In this document: positions 17,809 through 27,410 of the stretch, in pieces
How positions within the stretch are numbered: position 1 is the first letter of the stretch
How the letters are laid out: every line of letters starts with the position of its first letter
NCBI RefSeq assembly: GCF_020829665.1
Contig: NZ_JAIVFT010000007.1
Coordinates: forward strand, 124,001-188,000
Direction: 5' to 3'
Length of the DNA: 64,000 nt
Source: Nostoc sp. CHAB 5824
Lineage (GTDB): Bacteria; Cyanobacteriota; Cyanobacteriia; Cyanobacteriales; Nostocaceae
Notes under the pieces: generated by a model
The model's database searches: none
Told to the model about the DNA's origin: nothing
Seen by the model: the letters and a program-made list of their open reading frames with translations, nothing else
Translations under genes and position numbers: made by a program

Positions 17809-18720
17809 ATGCCTCGGTTTCTTAGGTTAATCATCAATATAGTAATTTTAGGTGCATTGTTACTCATATCCCAGCAAGTTTGGGCGCAAGATTGGCGTCC
17901 AGTTCGCGGTGGTATCCCTTTCGGTATCAGCGGTATGGCTTTGATAGACCAACAAAGCAATACGCTCGATTTTCTGATTGCCCATGACAACAAACAAAAA
18001 AACCAAGGTCGTTTAGCAATCATCAGTATTAAGGGTAAAAACCAACTTGAATATTTACCATTAAACTGGCCGAATAACATAGAATTACCCATCGATTTAG
18101 AAGCTTTAACATCTGTCCCTGAGAAAACAAAATCCTCTTTTATAGCTATAAGTAGTTCTGGAAAAGCTTATTACATCAGGTTAGAGCCTGCCAATAAGAC
18201 CATCTCTATTATCAAGGAATTCAATCTACCAGGAATTATTCAAGGAAATAATTTTGAAGCATTTGGATTACAAAATATAGACGGCGAACTAGTTGCTATT
18301 TGGGGACATCGAGGTGAAGGAGAACAACCAGCAACTATTTTTTGGGGAATGTTTGATTTGGCTAAATATCAAATTACTCTCGCAGGTTCTGCCAATCTGA
18401 AAGTACCGTTTCCATCTGGCAATGTTCGTCATATTTCAGATATTAAGATAGACTCTGTAGGAATTGTGTACATCACCTCAGCAAGTGATGCCGGAGATGA
18501 TGGCCCATTCCAGTCAGCCGTGTATGTCGCTGGTTACTTAGGATTGCGTGGTAACAAAATTGCATGGCGGCAAAATCCTCAACTTGTTCCCCTCTACCGC
18601 TCTAATTATCACAAAATTGAAGGTATGGAACTTATTCCAGGTGCAGAAGGCGGTGTGATTATTGGTACAGATGATGAGAATTTAGGTTCCTATCTGTACA
18701 TTGTAGGTGGAAATAACTGA
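17809..18720 (+). CDS. Exported protein of unknown function, 303 aa
   Basis: The N terminus is a signal peptide (INIVILGALLLISQQ, cleavage likely after VWAQ). The mature 280 residues are rich in beta strands and short Gly/Asp turns (GISGMALIDQQ, LEALTSV, ISDIKID, KIEGMELIPGAEGG), giving the look of a beta-propeller similar to esterase-like or SMP-type folds. The paired phrases 'EALTSVP' and 'EGMELIP' resemble the active-site-facing turns of DUF3616/phytase-like propellers, but I cannot assign it. It follows the hybrid kinase by 150 bp and is probably a separate transcript. Confidence 0.8.
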   Translation: MPRFLRLIINIVILGALLLISQQVWAQDWRPVRGGIPFGISGMALIDQQSNTLDFLIAHDNKQKNQGRLAIISIKGKNQLEYLPLNWPNNIELPIDLEALTSVPEKTKSSFIAISSSGKAYYIRLEPANKTISIIKEFNLPGIIQGNNFEAFGLQNIDGELVAIWGHRGEGEQPATIFWGMFDLAKYQITLAGSANLKVPFPSGNVRHISDIKIDSVGIVYITSASDAGDDGPFQSAVYVAGYLGLRGNKIAWRQNPQLVPLYRSNYHKIEGMELIPGAEGGVIIGTDDENLGSYLYIVGGNN

Positions 18721-18893
18721 AGTAAAGCAGATTGCAACTTTATTTGCGATCGCCTAACAGGTTTCTTGACGAGTAAACATATATTGAAGCTTTGGTCAAG
18801 TTATTTAGTGCGATGCCTACGGCGGGCAAAGCCTACGCAACATGGTGTAGGTAGACCATTATCTTATAGATAACGGCCACTCATTAATTACTC

Positions 18894-19985
18894 CTACACA
18901 TTAAATCGGAACAACATTACATCCCCTTCCTGCACAACATATTCTTTCCCTTCACTGCGAACCAACCCTTTCTCCTTCGCAGCATTCATCGAACCAGTTG
19001 TTACCAAATCTTTATAAGCGACAGTTTCGGCGCGAATAAATCCCCGCTCAAAATCACTGTGAATTACACCAGCAGCTTGAGGTGCAGACATTCCCGCATT
19101 AATTGTCCAAGCGCGGGTTTCTTTAGGCCCAGAAGTGAAATATGTCCGCAAGCCTAAAAGCGTGTAAGTTGCCCGAATCAATGATTTCAAACCGCCTTCT
19201 TCCACACCTAAAGACGCAAGGAAATCAGCTTTATCTTCTTCTGGTAATTCCACTAATTCAGCTTCAACTTGGGCAGAAACTATTACAACTTGGGCATTTT
19301 CTGTCGCTGCAATTTGCCGCACTGTTTCCACAAAATGATTACCAGTTGCCAACTCATCCTCAGATACATTGGCGGCGTAGATAATCGGTTTATAAGTGAG
19401 CAGTTCTAATCCTTTAATAATTACTGCTTCTTCTTCATTCAAACTCACCTGACGCACCGATTTACCTTCATTTAAAGCCGCAGCTAATTTTTCTAAAACT
19501 GTAATTTCAAACTGTGCATCTTTGCTGGTGCGAGCTTGTTTGCGAGTGCGGTCAATTCGCCGCTCAATTTGTGCTAAATCTGATAAACCCAACTCTATAT
19601 TAATGATTTCAATATCTCGCGCTGGATCAACAGAACCAGCAACGTGGATAATATCATCATTTTCAAAACAACGTACCACATGGACGATCGCATCAACTTC
19701 CCGGATGTGGGACAGGAATTGATTCCCTAATCCCTCACCCTGACTTGCACCTTTAACTAAACCGGCGATATCTACAAATTCAACTCGCGCCGGGATAATT
19801 TGTGCCGAACTGGCAATCTTAGCAAGAACATTTAACCGTTCATCCGGTACTGCGACAACGCCGACATTCGGTTCAATCGTGCAAAAAGGGAAGTTAGCTG
19901 CTTCAGCTTTGGCATTAGCAACTACAGCATTAAATAAAGTAGATTTTCCGACGTTGGGAAGTCCGACAATTCCGGCTCTTAGCAT
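18894..19985 (-). CDS. ychF: Redox-regulated ATPase YchF (Obg-HflX family)
   Basis: A 363-residue P-loop NTPase that binds ribosomes and hydrolyses ATP. The G1 motif is GLPNVGKSTLFNA, G3 is DIAGLVKGASQGEG, and the G4 position is altered (YAANVSED instead of NKxD), the known reason this family prefers ATP. A TGS domain ends the protein (RAWTINAGMSAPQAAG, then FIRAETVAYKDL). Length and sequence are typical. A 'ggattttggatttt' repeat lies between its start and the proline-rich frame upstream. Confidence 0.97.
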   Translation of the reverse strand: MLRAGIVGLPNVGKSTLFNAVVANAKAEAANFPFCTIEPNVGVVAVPDERLNVLAKIASSAQIIPARVEFVDIAGLVKGASQGEGLGNQFLSHIREVDAIVHVVRCFENDDIIHVAGSVDPARDIEIINIELGLSDLAQIERRIDRTRKQARTSKDAQFEITVLEKLAAALNEGKSVRQVSLNEEEAVIIKGLELLTYKPIIYAANVSEDELATGNHFVETVRQIAATENAQVVIVSAQVEAELVELPEEDKADFLASLGVEEGGLKSLIRATYTLLGLRTYFTSGPKETRAWTINAGMSAPQAAGVIHSDFERGFIRAETVAYKDLVTTGSMNAAKEKGLVRSEGKEYVVQEGDVMLFRFNV

Positions 19986-20030
19986 TTTGGATTTTGGATT
20001 TTAGATTTTGGATTACATTACCAAGGTAAT

Positions 20031-20258
20031 CTAAACAGGTTCCGGTATGGTTTGAGGAATTGGCCCTGGAACTGTTTGAGGAATGGGAGCAGGTACTGGT
20101 TCTGGTACAGGCCCCGGTAAGGGTTGAGGAATCGCTGGCTCCGGTACAGGTTCAGGACTCGGTAACGGATTCGGCTCAGGATTGGGACTAGGTAGCGGGT
20201 TCGGGCCAGGAGTAGGAATTTGTGGTTCTGGTATAGAAATCGCAATAGGATTAATCAT
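20031..20258 (-). CDS. Proline-rich repeat microprotein (possible), 75 aa
   Basis: The frame begins MINPIAISIPEPQIP and then consists almost wholly of P-x-P and PxPEP units (PNPLPSPNPEP, PGPVPEPVPAP), with no charged core and no membrane segment. Such sequences form extended polyproline II helices and occur as linkers in surface proteins, but here the stretch stands alone without a signal peptide. A second minus frame through the same repeats is also open, so chance openness from the repeat cannot be excluded. It ends about 45 bp before the ychF start on the same strand. No clear ribosome-binding site. Confidence 0.4.
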   Translation of the reverse strand: MINPIAISIPEPQIPTPGPNPLPSPNPEPNPLPSPEPVPEPAIPQPLPGPVPEPVPAPIPQTVPGPIPQTIPEPV

Positions 20259-20503
20259 CGTAAATCTAAATTAAATTATTCAACCCCCCCACGCTAGATG
20301 ACAACCTCATCTGTTGACATCTCCCCAAATACCTATACCCACCAACACATCCTTTAATAATCTACCCCTCTTCTCATCCTCTGCGTCCCTCCGCGCTTCC
20401 CTTTGCGCGACGGCAGTCGCTACAACGGGGGGAACCCCCGCAACGCGCTGCCTCCCCTCTGCGTTTAAACTCCAATCCTCAATTCGCCACCATTTGCACA
20501 AAA

Positions 20504-20740
20504 CTACTCCTCCTTTACCTTTTCCACCACCTCTGGCACTGGATCGTAACCACCTGGATGAAACGGATGACAGCGCAAAATCCGCCCAGTTGCCATCCAC
20601 CCACCACGCAACACTCCAAATCGTTCAATAGCTTCAATAGCATACATCGAACAAGTTGGTTGAAAGCGACAAGTCGGGAGAAACAACGGCGAGATAAACA
20701 TTCGGTAGCCCCGAATCAGCCAAATCAATAATAATTTCAT
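20504..20740 (-). CDS. yidD: Membrane protein insertion efficiency factor YidD
   Basis: A 78-residue protein with the family signature: [12 protein letters not shown], then [19 protein letters not shown] and a final [14 protein letters not shown]. The N-terminal amphipathic helix attaches it to the inner membrane, where it aids YidC-dependent insertion. I begin at the ATG that opens [11 protein letters not shown]; a longer frame starts 11 codons upstream. In many bacteria it sits with rnpA and yidC, but here it stands alone, facing away from the phytol-kinase-like gene. Confidence 0.95.
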   Translation of the reverse strand: MKLLLIWLIRGYRMFISPLFLPTCRFQPTCSMYAIEAIERFGVLRGGWMATGRILRCHPFHPGGYDPVPEVVEKVKEE

Positions 20741-20800
20741 TGCAGCTACCCAAATCTTATAAATTAGTAACAAGGGTAAAACTTTTCATTTGTCGCATCT

Positions 20801-21505
20801 TTGTTAATTACATTTTCTGACTTCACCTCAATTCCGGTTTTCTGGCTGCAAATTGCGTCGGCTGCAATTTGGGTGTTACTCATCCTCCTGATTGCAGGGG
20901 TGGTAAATCGCTTTGCCGACAAGCCAGAAATCGTGCGGAAGATAGTTCATATTGGCACGGGTAATGTGATTTTAATTGCTTGGTCGCTAAATATTCCTGC
21001 CAGCGTAGGGATTACAGCTTCTATTTTAGCGAGTGCAATCACCTTATTATCTTACCGATTACCAATTCTTCCTGGTATTAATAGCGTTGGACGGCAAAGC
21101 TTAGGGACATTTTTTTACTCTGTCAGTTTCGGTATTTTAGTTGCCTGGTTCTGGTATTTACAACAACCCCAGTACGCAGCACTTGGAATCTTGATAATGA
21201 CTTGGGGAGATGGATTAGCAGCCTTAATTGGGCAACGCTTTGGTAAACATAAGTATAAAGTTTTTGGGACAGAAAAAAGTTGGGAAGGCTCCCTAACTAT
21301 GATGCTCGTTAGCTATGTTGTCAGTAGTTTGATTTTAGTTGGAACTCAAGGAAACAGTTGGCAAACTTGGGCAGTATCACTTGTGGTGGCACTTATAGCT
21401 ACGGCTTTAGAAGCTGTTTCATTTTTAGGTATTGATAATTTGACAGTACCTTTGGGCAGTGCAGCCCTTGCCTTCTTTTTAAGTCAGTTAGTTTTGAGTT
21501 ACTAA
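20801..21505 (+). CDS. Phytol/dolichol kinase-like membrane protein
   Basis: A 234-residue membrane protein of the CTP-dependent polyprenol kinase family, with about six or seven membrane helices. The motifs RKIVHIGTGN near residue 48, LIMTWGDGLAALIGQRFG near 145 and the following KSWEGSLTM match the family of plant VTE5 phytol kinase and its cyanobacterial homologues, which salvage phytol from chlorophyll for tocopherol. The start is a TTG; an in-frame stop lies eight codons upstream and no closer ATG exists. The geranylgeranyl-reductase-like gene 4 kb away acts on related prenyl substrates. Confidence 0.85.
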   Translation: MLITFSDFTSIPVFWLQIASAAIWVLLILLIAGVVNRFADKPEIVRKIVHIGTGNVILIAWSLNIPASVGITASILASAITLLSYRLPILPGINSVGRQSLGTFFYSVSFGILVAWFWYLQQPQYAALGILIMTWGDGLAALIGQRFGKHKYKVFGTEKSWEGSLTMMLVSYVVSSLILVGTQGNSWQTWAVSLVVALIATALEAVSFLGIDNLTVPLGSAALAFFLSQLVLSY

Positions 21506-21622
21506 ATTGCATTGAGTGCTAAGGGGCCTGTGGAGAAATAAAATACTAGCCATTCTAGAAGATAGGAAGTGCCGAACTACCCACATCTACTCTAAGTCCC
21601 TAGAATTGGAATCGCTGTTTTT

Positions 21623-22297
21623 ATGCTCATTGACGCGATCAAATCTATCTTCAAAGACGCAGCCGAGAAACCAAGTAGAAAGCGCAAACGAGATTTCATG
21701 GTAGATATTCCAAAACCACAAAATAGTAGAGTCATATTAAGGAAAGATGAAGAGTCCCTGGAAATCATCTTTCCCTCACCAAGACTTAGCAAAGCTTATG
21801 TATCTCTAATTACTTTCGGGATCATGTTTCTGATCCCTAGTATAATCTTGGTTGCAATTCTCTTTGGTATTTATTGGGCTGATTTGTCCTCTAAAATTGT
21901 CTTAGCTTTATTCTCTATTCCTTGAGGGACTTTTGCCATAGCCATGTTCTTTATATTTGCCAATTATATTGGCAAGATATTGGCAAATACACGACTAGAG
22001 ATTAATCAGCAAAAAATTTATTTAAGTAATGAAATATTGGGAGTGAAGATATATGAAGAGAACTCCAATCAAAGGCAAGACATTAACAAATTAGAACGTA
22101 TTAAACGCCAGATAAGACTTAATTCTTTACCTGACTATGCACCTGACTACTTGGGTAGTATATATGAATCTGAAATTATTATTTTTGCTGGGGAATCTAA
22201 ATACAGGATTTCTATATCTTTGGTGTCTGAAGATGAACTTGATTGGTTAGCTACTGAACTAAGTGACTGGCTAGGATTACCCATTGATAAAGACTAA
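21623..22297 (+). pseudogene. Membrane protein gene interrupted by one in-frame TGA
   Basis: Two frames in the same phase (100 codons, then a piece ending at 22297) are separated only by TGA at 21923-21925. Read through, they give one protein of about 224 residues: a basic N terminus, a strand segment (RVILRKDEESLEIIFPS), two membrane helices (VSLITFGIMFLIPSIILVAILF and the segment across the stop, FAIAMFFIFAN) and a cytosolic C-terminal domain ending in WLATELSDWLGLP. The stop falls in the context FSIP*GTF, where a Trp codon TGG would be one base away. I cannot name the family. A sequencing error would also explain it. Confidence 0.75.
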
Positions 22298-22523
22298 TTA
22301 AATTAATTTCCTATGTAAAAAACAAGAGCGTGGGTAATTAATAATACTCAAATCATCAAGCCTAGCCAAGCTACTACATATACTTATAATTTTTCAAAAA
22401 CCAAATATGATTTCTGTATTTTCCCTTTAACTTATTGCAGAAGAAAAATCAATTTTCAATATACATTCTATAAATTTTGGGGTTAGCTTGATGTAAATTA
22501 TTCCTCTAGCTTTGCCTAGTCTA

Positions 22524-23441
22524 TTACCGCGATCGCTCCAAAATCCAATCGAGTAAAATCGGATTGACTAATTCCGGTGCTTCATCCTGCGGACAATGCC
22601 CCACTCCCTCTAAAGGAATAAACTTTTCTACTTGCGGAAAGTTAGCTAATTCTCTCCCTAACTTAATTGGTTCCCACGGATCGGCTGTTCCCCACAAGAT
22701 AATCGCAGGACATGCTAACAGTGGCAAAAGGTCTTCTGGTAATGGCCCTGTAGAATAAGAAGTAAAGGCGAGAAACACAGCTACAGCCCCCGGATCGCTT
22801 GCTGGTGAAGTGAGAATATCTACCAACTCATCTGTCACAATCTCAGCATTGGCATAAGCTTGTAGCAGAATTTTTCGCACTGTTTTCGGTTTGGCGAGTT
22901 GATTGAAAAAGAAATCACCAACTGGTTTGATAGATAACAGGCGTTGCAGTAGAGGCGCTCCATAACGACGAGACAAAGGTAAAGTTTCCCGTTTGCGATC
23001 GTGCAACAGCCGTAAAGAACAGTTGAGTAAAGCAACTCCCAACGCAATATCTGGGTTGCTTACTGCTGCTTGCATAGCTACAATACAGCCAATCGAATTT
23101 CCAACTAAAAAAGCTGGCTCACCCACTACTTCGCGGCAAAAATCTGCTACCTGTTGTCCCCAGGTTTCTAGTGTGTAGGCAATTTTTTCACCAGGTTTAG
23201 GTTTTGCGGAAGCGCCAAAACCAATTAAATCGATCGCATAAACACGGCAACTTTGTGCTAACACGGGAATATTTTTCCGCCAATGCCACCAAGAAGCGCC
23301 AAATCCATGCACGAGGACAACAACTGGCCCAGTGGTTCCTTGGGTTTGATAGCAGATAGGGAAATCTTGCCAAATCCAGGTTTTTGTAGAGGTAAGTACT
23401 GTTTTTGAACTTGAGGTTGTCATGGGAAATGTTATAAACAC
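22524..23441 (-). CDS. Alpha/beta-fold hydrolase
   Basis: A 305-residue soluble hydrolase. The oxyanion-hole motif is LVHGFGASWWHW, the nucleophile elbow is VGNSIGCI, the acid is in LWGTADPWEP and the catalytic His in GVGHCPQDE, so the triad is complete. The sequence resembles the cyanobacterial and plastid hydrolases related to pheophytinase and haloalkane dehalogenase-like lipases, but the substrate is unknown. A second ATG six codons in (TTSSSK) is an alternative start. The cap domain lies at about residues 150-230. Confidence 0.92.
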   Translation of the reverse strand: MFITFPMTTSSSKTVLTSTKTWIWQDFPICYQTQGTTGPVVVLVHGFGASWWHWRKNIPVLAQSCRVYAIDLIGFGASAKPKPGEKIAYTLETWGQQVADFCREVVGEPAFLVGNSIGCIVAMQAAVSNPDIALGVALLNCSLRLLHDRKRETLPLSRRYGAPLLQRLLSIKPVGDFFFNQLAKPKTVRKILLQAYANAEIVTDELVDILTSPASDPGAVAVFLAFTSYSTGPLPEDLLPLLACPAIILWGTADPWEPIKLGRELANFPQVEKFIPLEGVGHCPQDEAPELVNPILLDWILERSR

Positions 23442-23892
23442 AAGGGTAAAAGCCTTTCAGCAGCCAGACGCAAGTAAAATTGTTTTGAATTGGAATAAAA
23501 TTTATCAGATTTTCAAAGTCAATCCTTTACTCTAGTGATAGCTTAGACATACACCATGAAAGCTTCTAGGCTGATAAGACTAGCATCAAGCTGATAGTTT
23601 TATCCAGCAGAGAGAGTTTTCATCTTGTTAATAGAGGTAATTTACTCATAAATTAGATTATGTCAGTATTAGAAATCATAACTTCTATAATATGAGTAAT
23701 ATTTTCGCTATTTTTTAGATGTGAGCGAATTAGAATCAGTTCTAGATTCAGTAGTTTCACAATTTACGATCGCTAATGTGAGTCTATAAGATTGTCGAAT
23801 ATGAGGCATCGGCTAAGGGGTGGTTTGCAACTGGAAACTGACGCTGAATTTAACAATATCTTTCTTGTTCCTAGTTCTGCGAGCCAGAAAAC
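23442..23892. other. Spacer with one inverted repeat
   Basis: No gene is visible in this divergent spacer between the hydrolase and redoxin genes. An inverted repeat at 23642-23699 begins TTACTCATA and ends TATGAGTAA with partly matching inner arms. It could be an operator or a transcript hairpin, and lies about 190 bp before the redoxin gene. The rest is AT-rich and probably holds two promoters. Confidence 0.5.
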
Positions 23893-24447
23893 ATGAATAT
23901 ACTAGAAACAATCGATACTCCCGTTGGGAGCTATGCACCCGATTTTGAACTGCCAGGAATTGATGGTCAAGTACACCATCTCAGGCGTTATCTTGAGAAG
24001 TTCCGAGCAGTCGGCGTTATTTCCATGTGTAACCACTGCCCTTATGTAGAGTGGTATATAGACAGGTTAAAAAACATTCAAGCCGAATTTGCCCCAGAAG
24101 GCTTCACACTAATTGGTCTGAATGGTAGTGATGGTAATTACAACACTAGGTCAAGCTTTGAAAATATGAAAGCTTTTGCCGAGCGTCACTACTTAAACTT
24201 CCCCTACCTGTGGGACTCGACGCAAGATGTAACCCGCAGTTTTGGTGCTATGAAAACACCAATGGCCTTTCTAATAGATACTAATGGTATAGTACGCTAC
24301 AAAGGTAAGATTGACGATCATCCCCAAGACTCATCAACTGTGGGAGAAGATTATTTGAGAACTGCGATCGCTTCTCTGTTTCTTGGTCAAGAAATAGATA
24401 TACCACAAACAGAACCAATAGGTACTACATTGATTTGGCGTAACTAG
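23893..24447 (+). CDS. Thioredoxin-fold AhpC/TSA-family redoxin
   Basis: A 184-residue thioredoxin-fold protein. The N-terminal [11 protein letters not shown] is typical of the AhpC/TSA group, and the active-site region is [11 protein letters not shown], with two cysteines in a CxxC arrangement. [13 protein letters not shown] supplies the cis-Pro loop. This type is common in cyanobacteria and likely reduces peroxides or disulfides in the cytosol, as there is no signal peptide. Its substrate is not known. It precedes pyrH by about 70 bp and may share a transcript with it. Confidence 0.92.
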   Translation: MNILETIDTPVGSYAPDFELPGIDGQVHHLRRYLEKFRAVGVISMCNHCPYVEWYIDRLKNIQAEFAPEGFTLIGLNGSDGNYNTRSSFENMKAFAERHYLNFPYLWDSTQDVTRSFGAMKTPMAFLIDTNGIVRYKGKIDDHPQDSSTVGEDYLRTAIASLFLGQEIDIPQTEPIGTTLIWRN

Positions 24448-24518
24448 ACATAGATAGTCCCCGTAACTGCTATCTTAAATTGGAGGCAATTGCAACTTTT
24501 CTGATAAAGCGGAACTTC

Positions 24519-25247
24519 ATGGGAACGAATTACCGACGGGTTTTACTCAAACTGAGCGGTGAAGCCTTAATGGGCAACATGGGCTATGGCATTGATCCAG
24601 AAGTGGTCAAAGGAATAGCACAAGAATTAGCAGAGGTGATAGCCACTGGCACTCAAATCGCCATAGTTGTTGGCGGCGGCAATATTTTTCGTGGCGTCAA
24701 AGCGGCGTCGGCGGGGATGGACAGGGCAACCGCTGACTACATAGGGATGATTGCCACGGTAATGAATGCCATGACGTTGCAAGATTCGCTAGAACGTATA
24801 GGAGTACAAACGCGGGTGCAAACCGCGATCGCTATGCAAGAATTAGCAGAACCGTATATCCGTCGTCGCGCCATCCGCCATCTTGAAAAAGGACGGGTGG
24901 TAATTTTTGGTGCTGGTTCTGGAAATCCCTTCTTTACTACAGACACCACTGCGGCATTAAGAGCCGCAGAAATTGATGCGGAAGTGATATTTAAAGCTAC
25001 CAAAGTAGACGGAGTGTATGATGCTGATCCTCATATTTATCCTGACGCCAAGCGTTACAATAGCCTCACCTACGCACACGTTTTAGCCAAAGATTTGCGG
25101 GTGATGGATAGTACTGCGATTGCCCTGTGTAAAGAAAATAATATCCCAATTCTGGTATTTGACCTAACGGTACGAGGTAACATCCACCGAGCAGTCTTGG
25201 GAGAATCCATCGGTACCCTTGTGGGAGGTTCTTGTGATATTAGCTGA
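24519..25247 (+). CDS. pyrH: Uridylate kinase (UMP kinase)
   Basis: Phosphorylates UMP to UDP in pyrimidine nucleotide synthesis. The 242-residue protein has the amino-acid-kinase fold motifs [35 protein letters not shown] and [14 protein letters not shown] begin at the ATG before [13 protein letters not shown], preceded by GGAA; longer frames add about 13 residues with no homology. Its stop overlaps the start of frr, the pyrH-frr order conserved in many bacteria. Confidence 0.97.
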   Translation: MGTNYRRVLLKLSGEALMGNMGYGIDPEVVKGIAQELAEVIATGTQIAIVVGGGNIFRGVKAASAGMDRATADYIGMIATVMNAMTLQDSLERIGVQTRVQTAIAMQELAEPYIRRRAIRHLEKGRVVIFGAGSGNPFFTTDTTAALRAAEIDAEVIFKATKVDGVYDADPHIYPDAKRYNSLTYAHVLAKDLRVMDSTAIALCKENNIPILVFDLTVRGNIHRAVLGESIGTLVGGSCDIS

Positions 25248-25782
25248 CGCGAAAAGTAAAATGCAAAGTTCTGTTGAGTCAACTCAACGAGCTTTTAACA
25301 CGATTCGCACTGGTCGTGCCAATGCGAGTCTATTAGATAAGGTATTAGTGGACTATTACGGTTCGCCTACGCCCTTAAAATCACTGGCAAATATTAGCAC
25401 GCCAGATGCCTCGACAATTCTGATTCAGCCCTACGAGCGCAACACCTTAAACATCGTTGAGAAGGCGATTTCCCTCTCAGATGTGGGTTTAACCCCCAGC
25501 AATGATGGTTCTGTAATTCGGCTGAATATTCCGCCTTTAACCAGCGATCGCCGTAAAGAATTCGTCAAAATGGCTACCAAGTATGCTGAAGAAGGTCGTG
25601 TTGCTATTCGCAACATCCGCCGCGATGCCATAGACTCGATTCGCAAGCAGGAGAAAGCCTCTGAAATCTCCAAAGATGAATCAAAAGACCAACAAGATAA
25701 CTTGCAAAAACTGACAAACGAGTACACTGCCAAAATAGACGCACTATTGGCAGAAAAAGAAAAAGACATCACGACTGTTTAA
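25234..25782 (+). CDS. frr: Ribosome recycling factor
   Basis: Releases ribosomes from mRNA after termination, together with EF-G. The protein is 182 residues, the normal size. Motifs are [27 protein letters not shown], the long helical region [21 protein letters not shown] and the C-terminal helix. The start is GTG at 25234, chosen because GGGAGG lies six bases upstream and the N terminus then aligns with relatives; it overlaps the end of pyrH by 14 bases. A strong terminator follows. Confidence 0.97.
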   Translation: MILADAKSKMQSSVESTQRAFNTIRTGRANASLLDKVLVDYYGSPTPLKSLANISTPDASTILIQPYERNTLNIVEKAISLSDVGLTPSNDGSVIRLNIPPLTSDRRKEFVKMATKYAEEGRVAIRNIRRDAIDSIRKQEKASEISKDESKDQQDNLQKLTNEYTAKIDALLAEKEKDITTV

Positions 25783-25799
25783 AGTTTAATGTCTGAAGC

Positions 25800-25848
25800 A
25801 TAAAGGCTGAAGGATGATGGATAAATTCTTCAGCCTTTATCATTTTTT
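25800..25848 (+). terminator. Rho-independent terminator after frr
   Basis: ATAAAGGCTGAAG (25800-25812) and CTTCAGCCTTTAT (25828-25840) form a perfect 13-bp stem with a 15-base loop, followed by CATTTTTTAG. It ends the pyrH-frr transcript. Confidence 0.9.
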
Positions 25849-25918
25849 AGGTATTTAACAAAAATTGATCGAGTATCTCAATAGAAAATCATTAATTCAG
25901 GAGCCAAAATTCAGCCAT

Positions 25919-27040
25919 ATGTATGATTGCATCATCGTCGGCGCTGGGCCAGCTGGTGGAACAGCTGCATATCATTTAGCCAAGCAAGGGCGCTCAGTAT
26001 TAGTGTTAGAAAAAGAATCCCTACCAAGATATAAACCTTGTGGTGGTGGTGTATCTCCAGCGATCGCTCAATGGTTTGACTTTGATTTTAGCCCAGCGAT
26101 TTCTGTGAAAGCCGATTCCCTTCGCTTTACCTGGAAATTGGGCGACCCCGTGGAAGCAAAAATTGCCACAAAAGAACCAGTCTGGATGGTACGACGAGAT
26201 ATTTTTGACCATTTCTTAGTGCAGCAAGGGCAGAAGCAAGGAGCTGAACTACGAGATAATACTGAAGTAACGGGTATTGAGTTTAAAAGTGATTATTGGC
26301 AAGTTAACACAGCCAATGGATCAGTTACAGGTCGCTACTTAATCGCGGCTGATGGTGTCAAGGGGCCAATGGCAAAATGGCTAGGCTTCAAAGACCGTAA
26401 ACGCCGTTTAGCAGGAGCTTTGGAAGCAGAAGTTCTCGCAGATGTGAAGGACAAATCTACAATTCACTTCGAGTTTGGCTTAGTGAAAAATGGTTACATC
26501 TGGAACTTTCCAAAGGCGGACGGTTATTCAATTGGTGTCGGTACGTTTATCGGCGGCGAACCTCAAGACTTTAAGAAAATTTTAGATGAATATGCGCGAT
26601 CGTTTGATGTAGATATCAAAACTAGCAAACAGTATGGTTATCCTCTTTGCTTGTGGGATGGTAACCAAAAGTTGCATACTCAAAATGCAGTTTTGGCTGG
26701 GGAAGCTGCTTGTGTAGTTGATCCCATGACAGCCGAAGGCATTCGTCCGTCAATTTTTAGCGGTTTGATTGCAGCAGGAGCTATTAATGAAGCTCTTTCT
26801 GGCGACACCAACGCTTTAGAAAAATATAGCGAAGCCATTAATGAAGAATGGGGTACTGAGATGGCTTGGGCGCAAAAATTAGCTGGAGCATTCTATCGCT
26901 TTCCTGGCATTGGCTACAAAGTTGGTGTTAAGCGCCCCTCTGGTGCCAAAATCATGGGTAAGATTCTGTGTGGAGAACTGCGCTATGGCGACGTTGCTGG
27001 TCGCGCTCTCAAGCGTTTAATTCCTGGTTTTGGGGGTTAG
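25919..27040 (+). CDS. Geranylgeranyl reductase family FAD-dependent oxidoreductase
   Basis: A 373-residue flavoprotein of the family that includes ChlP, which reduces geranylgeranyl to phytyl groups for chlorophyll and tocopherol. It has the N-terminal GAGPAGGTAAYHLA Rossmann motif, YKPCGGGVSP with the family cysteine, YLIAADGVKGPMAKWLG, and the C-terminal FAD contact GEAACVVDPMTAEGIRPS. I start at the ATG directly before YDCIIVGAGPAGG; the longer frame adds 18 unlikely residues. It is shorter and more diverged than typical ChlP, so it may be a paralogue acting on another polyprenyl substrate. Confidence 0.9.
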   Translation: MYDCIIVGAGPAGGTAAYHLAKQGRSVLVLEKESLPRYKPCGGGVSPAIAQWFDFDFSPAISVKADSLRFTWKLGDPVEAKIATKEPVWMVRRDIFDHFLVQQGQKQGAELRDNTEVTGIEFKSDYWQVNTANGSVTGRYLIAADGVKGPMAKWLGFKDRKRRLAGALEAEVLADVKDKSTIHFEFGLVKNGYIWNFPKADGYSIGVGTFIGGEPQDFKKILDEYARSFDVDIKTSKQYGYPLCLWDGNQKLHTQNAVLAGEAACVVDPMTAEGIRPSIFSGLIAAGAINEALSGDTNALEKYSEAINEEWGTEMAWAQKLAGAFYRFPGIGYKVGVKRPSGAKIMGKILCGELRYGDVAGRALKRLIPGFGG

Positions 27041-27410
27041 TCAATAGTCGTAGGTGCGTGACTTGAGGCTCTCACCTTTTTAACAAAACGTGAATTCGAC
27101 GAACCTTTCCCTAGCTTTAACTAAAGTTCAAGTCTCTCCCTCTCCGACTCGGAGAGGGACTTGTTTTGCCTAACAAAACCAGGGAGAGGTTTTTTATTCG
27201 ACTACCTAAGGCGAAAACCATGTGACCCGTCGAACTCACGTTACTGAGGCAATAATCCTCTCTGTGTTCTCTGCATCTAGCGTCTAGAGTGGTAGGCTTC
27301 GGCAACGCCTGCTGTAGGATGTCCGAACGCAACAGCGTCTCCCTTAGGAGAAGGACTGTAGGACGAACGTTTATTTAGATAATTTATTTCTTGGAAATCT
27401 CCTTCTTAAA
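27041..27410. other. Spacer with palindromic and interspersed repeats
   Basis: No gene is visible. CAAGTC...TCCCTCTCCGA pairs with TCGGAGAGGGA...CTTG at 27129-27163, a strong hairpin related to the block near 11850. A second stretch at about 27280-27370 (ggcttcggcaacgcctgc, gtaggatgtccgaacgc) is of the short interspersed kind also seen near 36240. The hairpin may act as terminator for the two convergent genes. Confidence 0.55.

Noticed and set aside
20018..20245. Second minus-strand frame (Tyr/Arg-rich) across the proline repeat
   Set aside because: It is the shifted reading of the same DNA repeat, and its composition is even less protein-like than the proline frame.
20314..20631. 105-codon plus frame overlapping yidD
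   Set aside because: It overlaps yidD antisense and a spacer rich in 'ctgcgtccctccgcgcttcc' type repeats.
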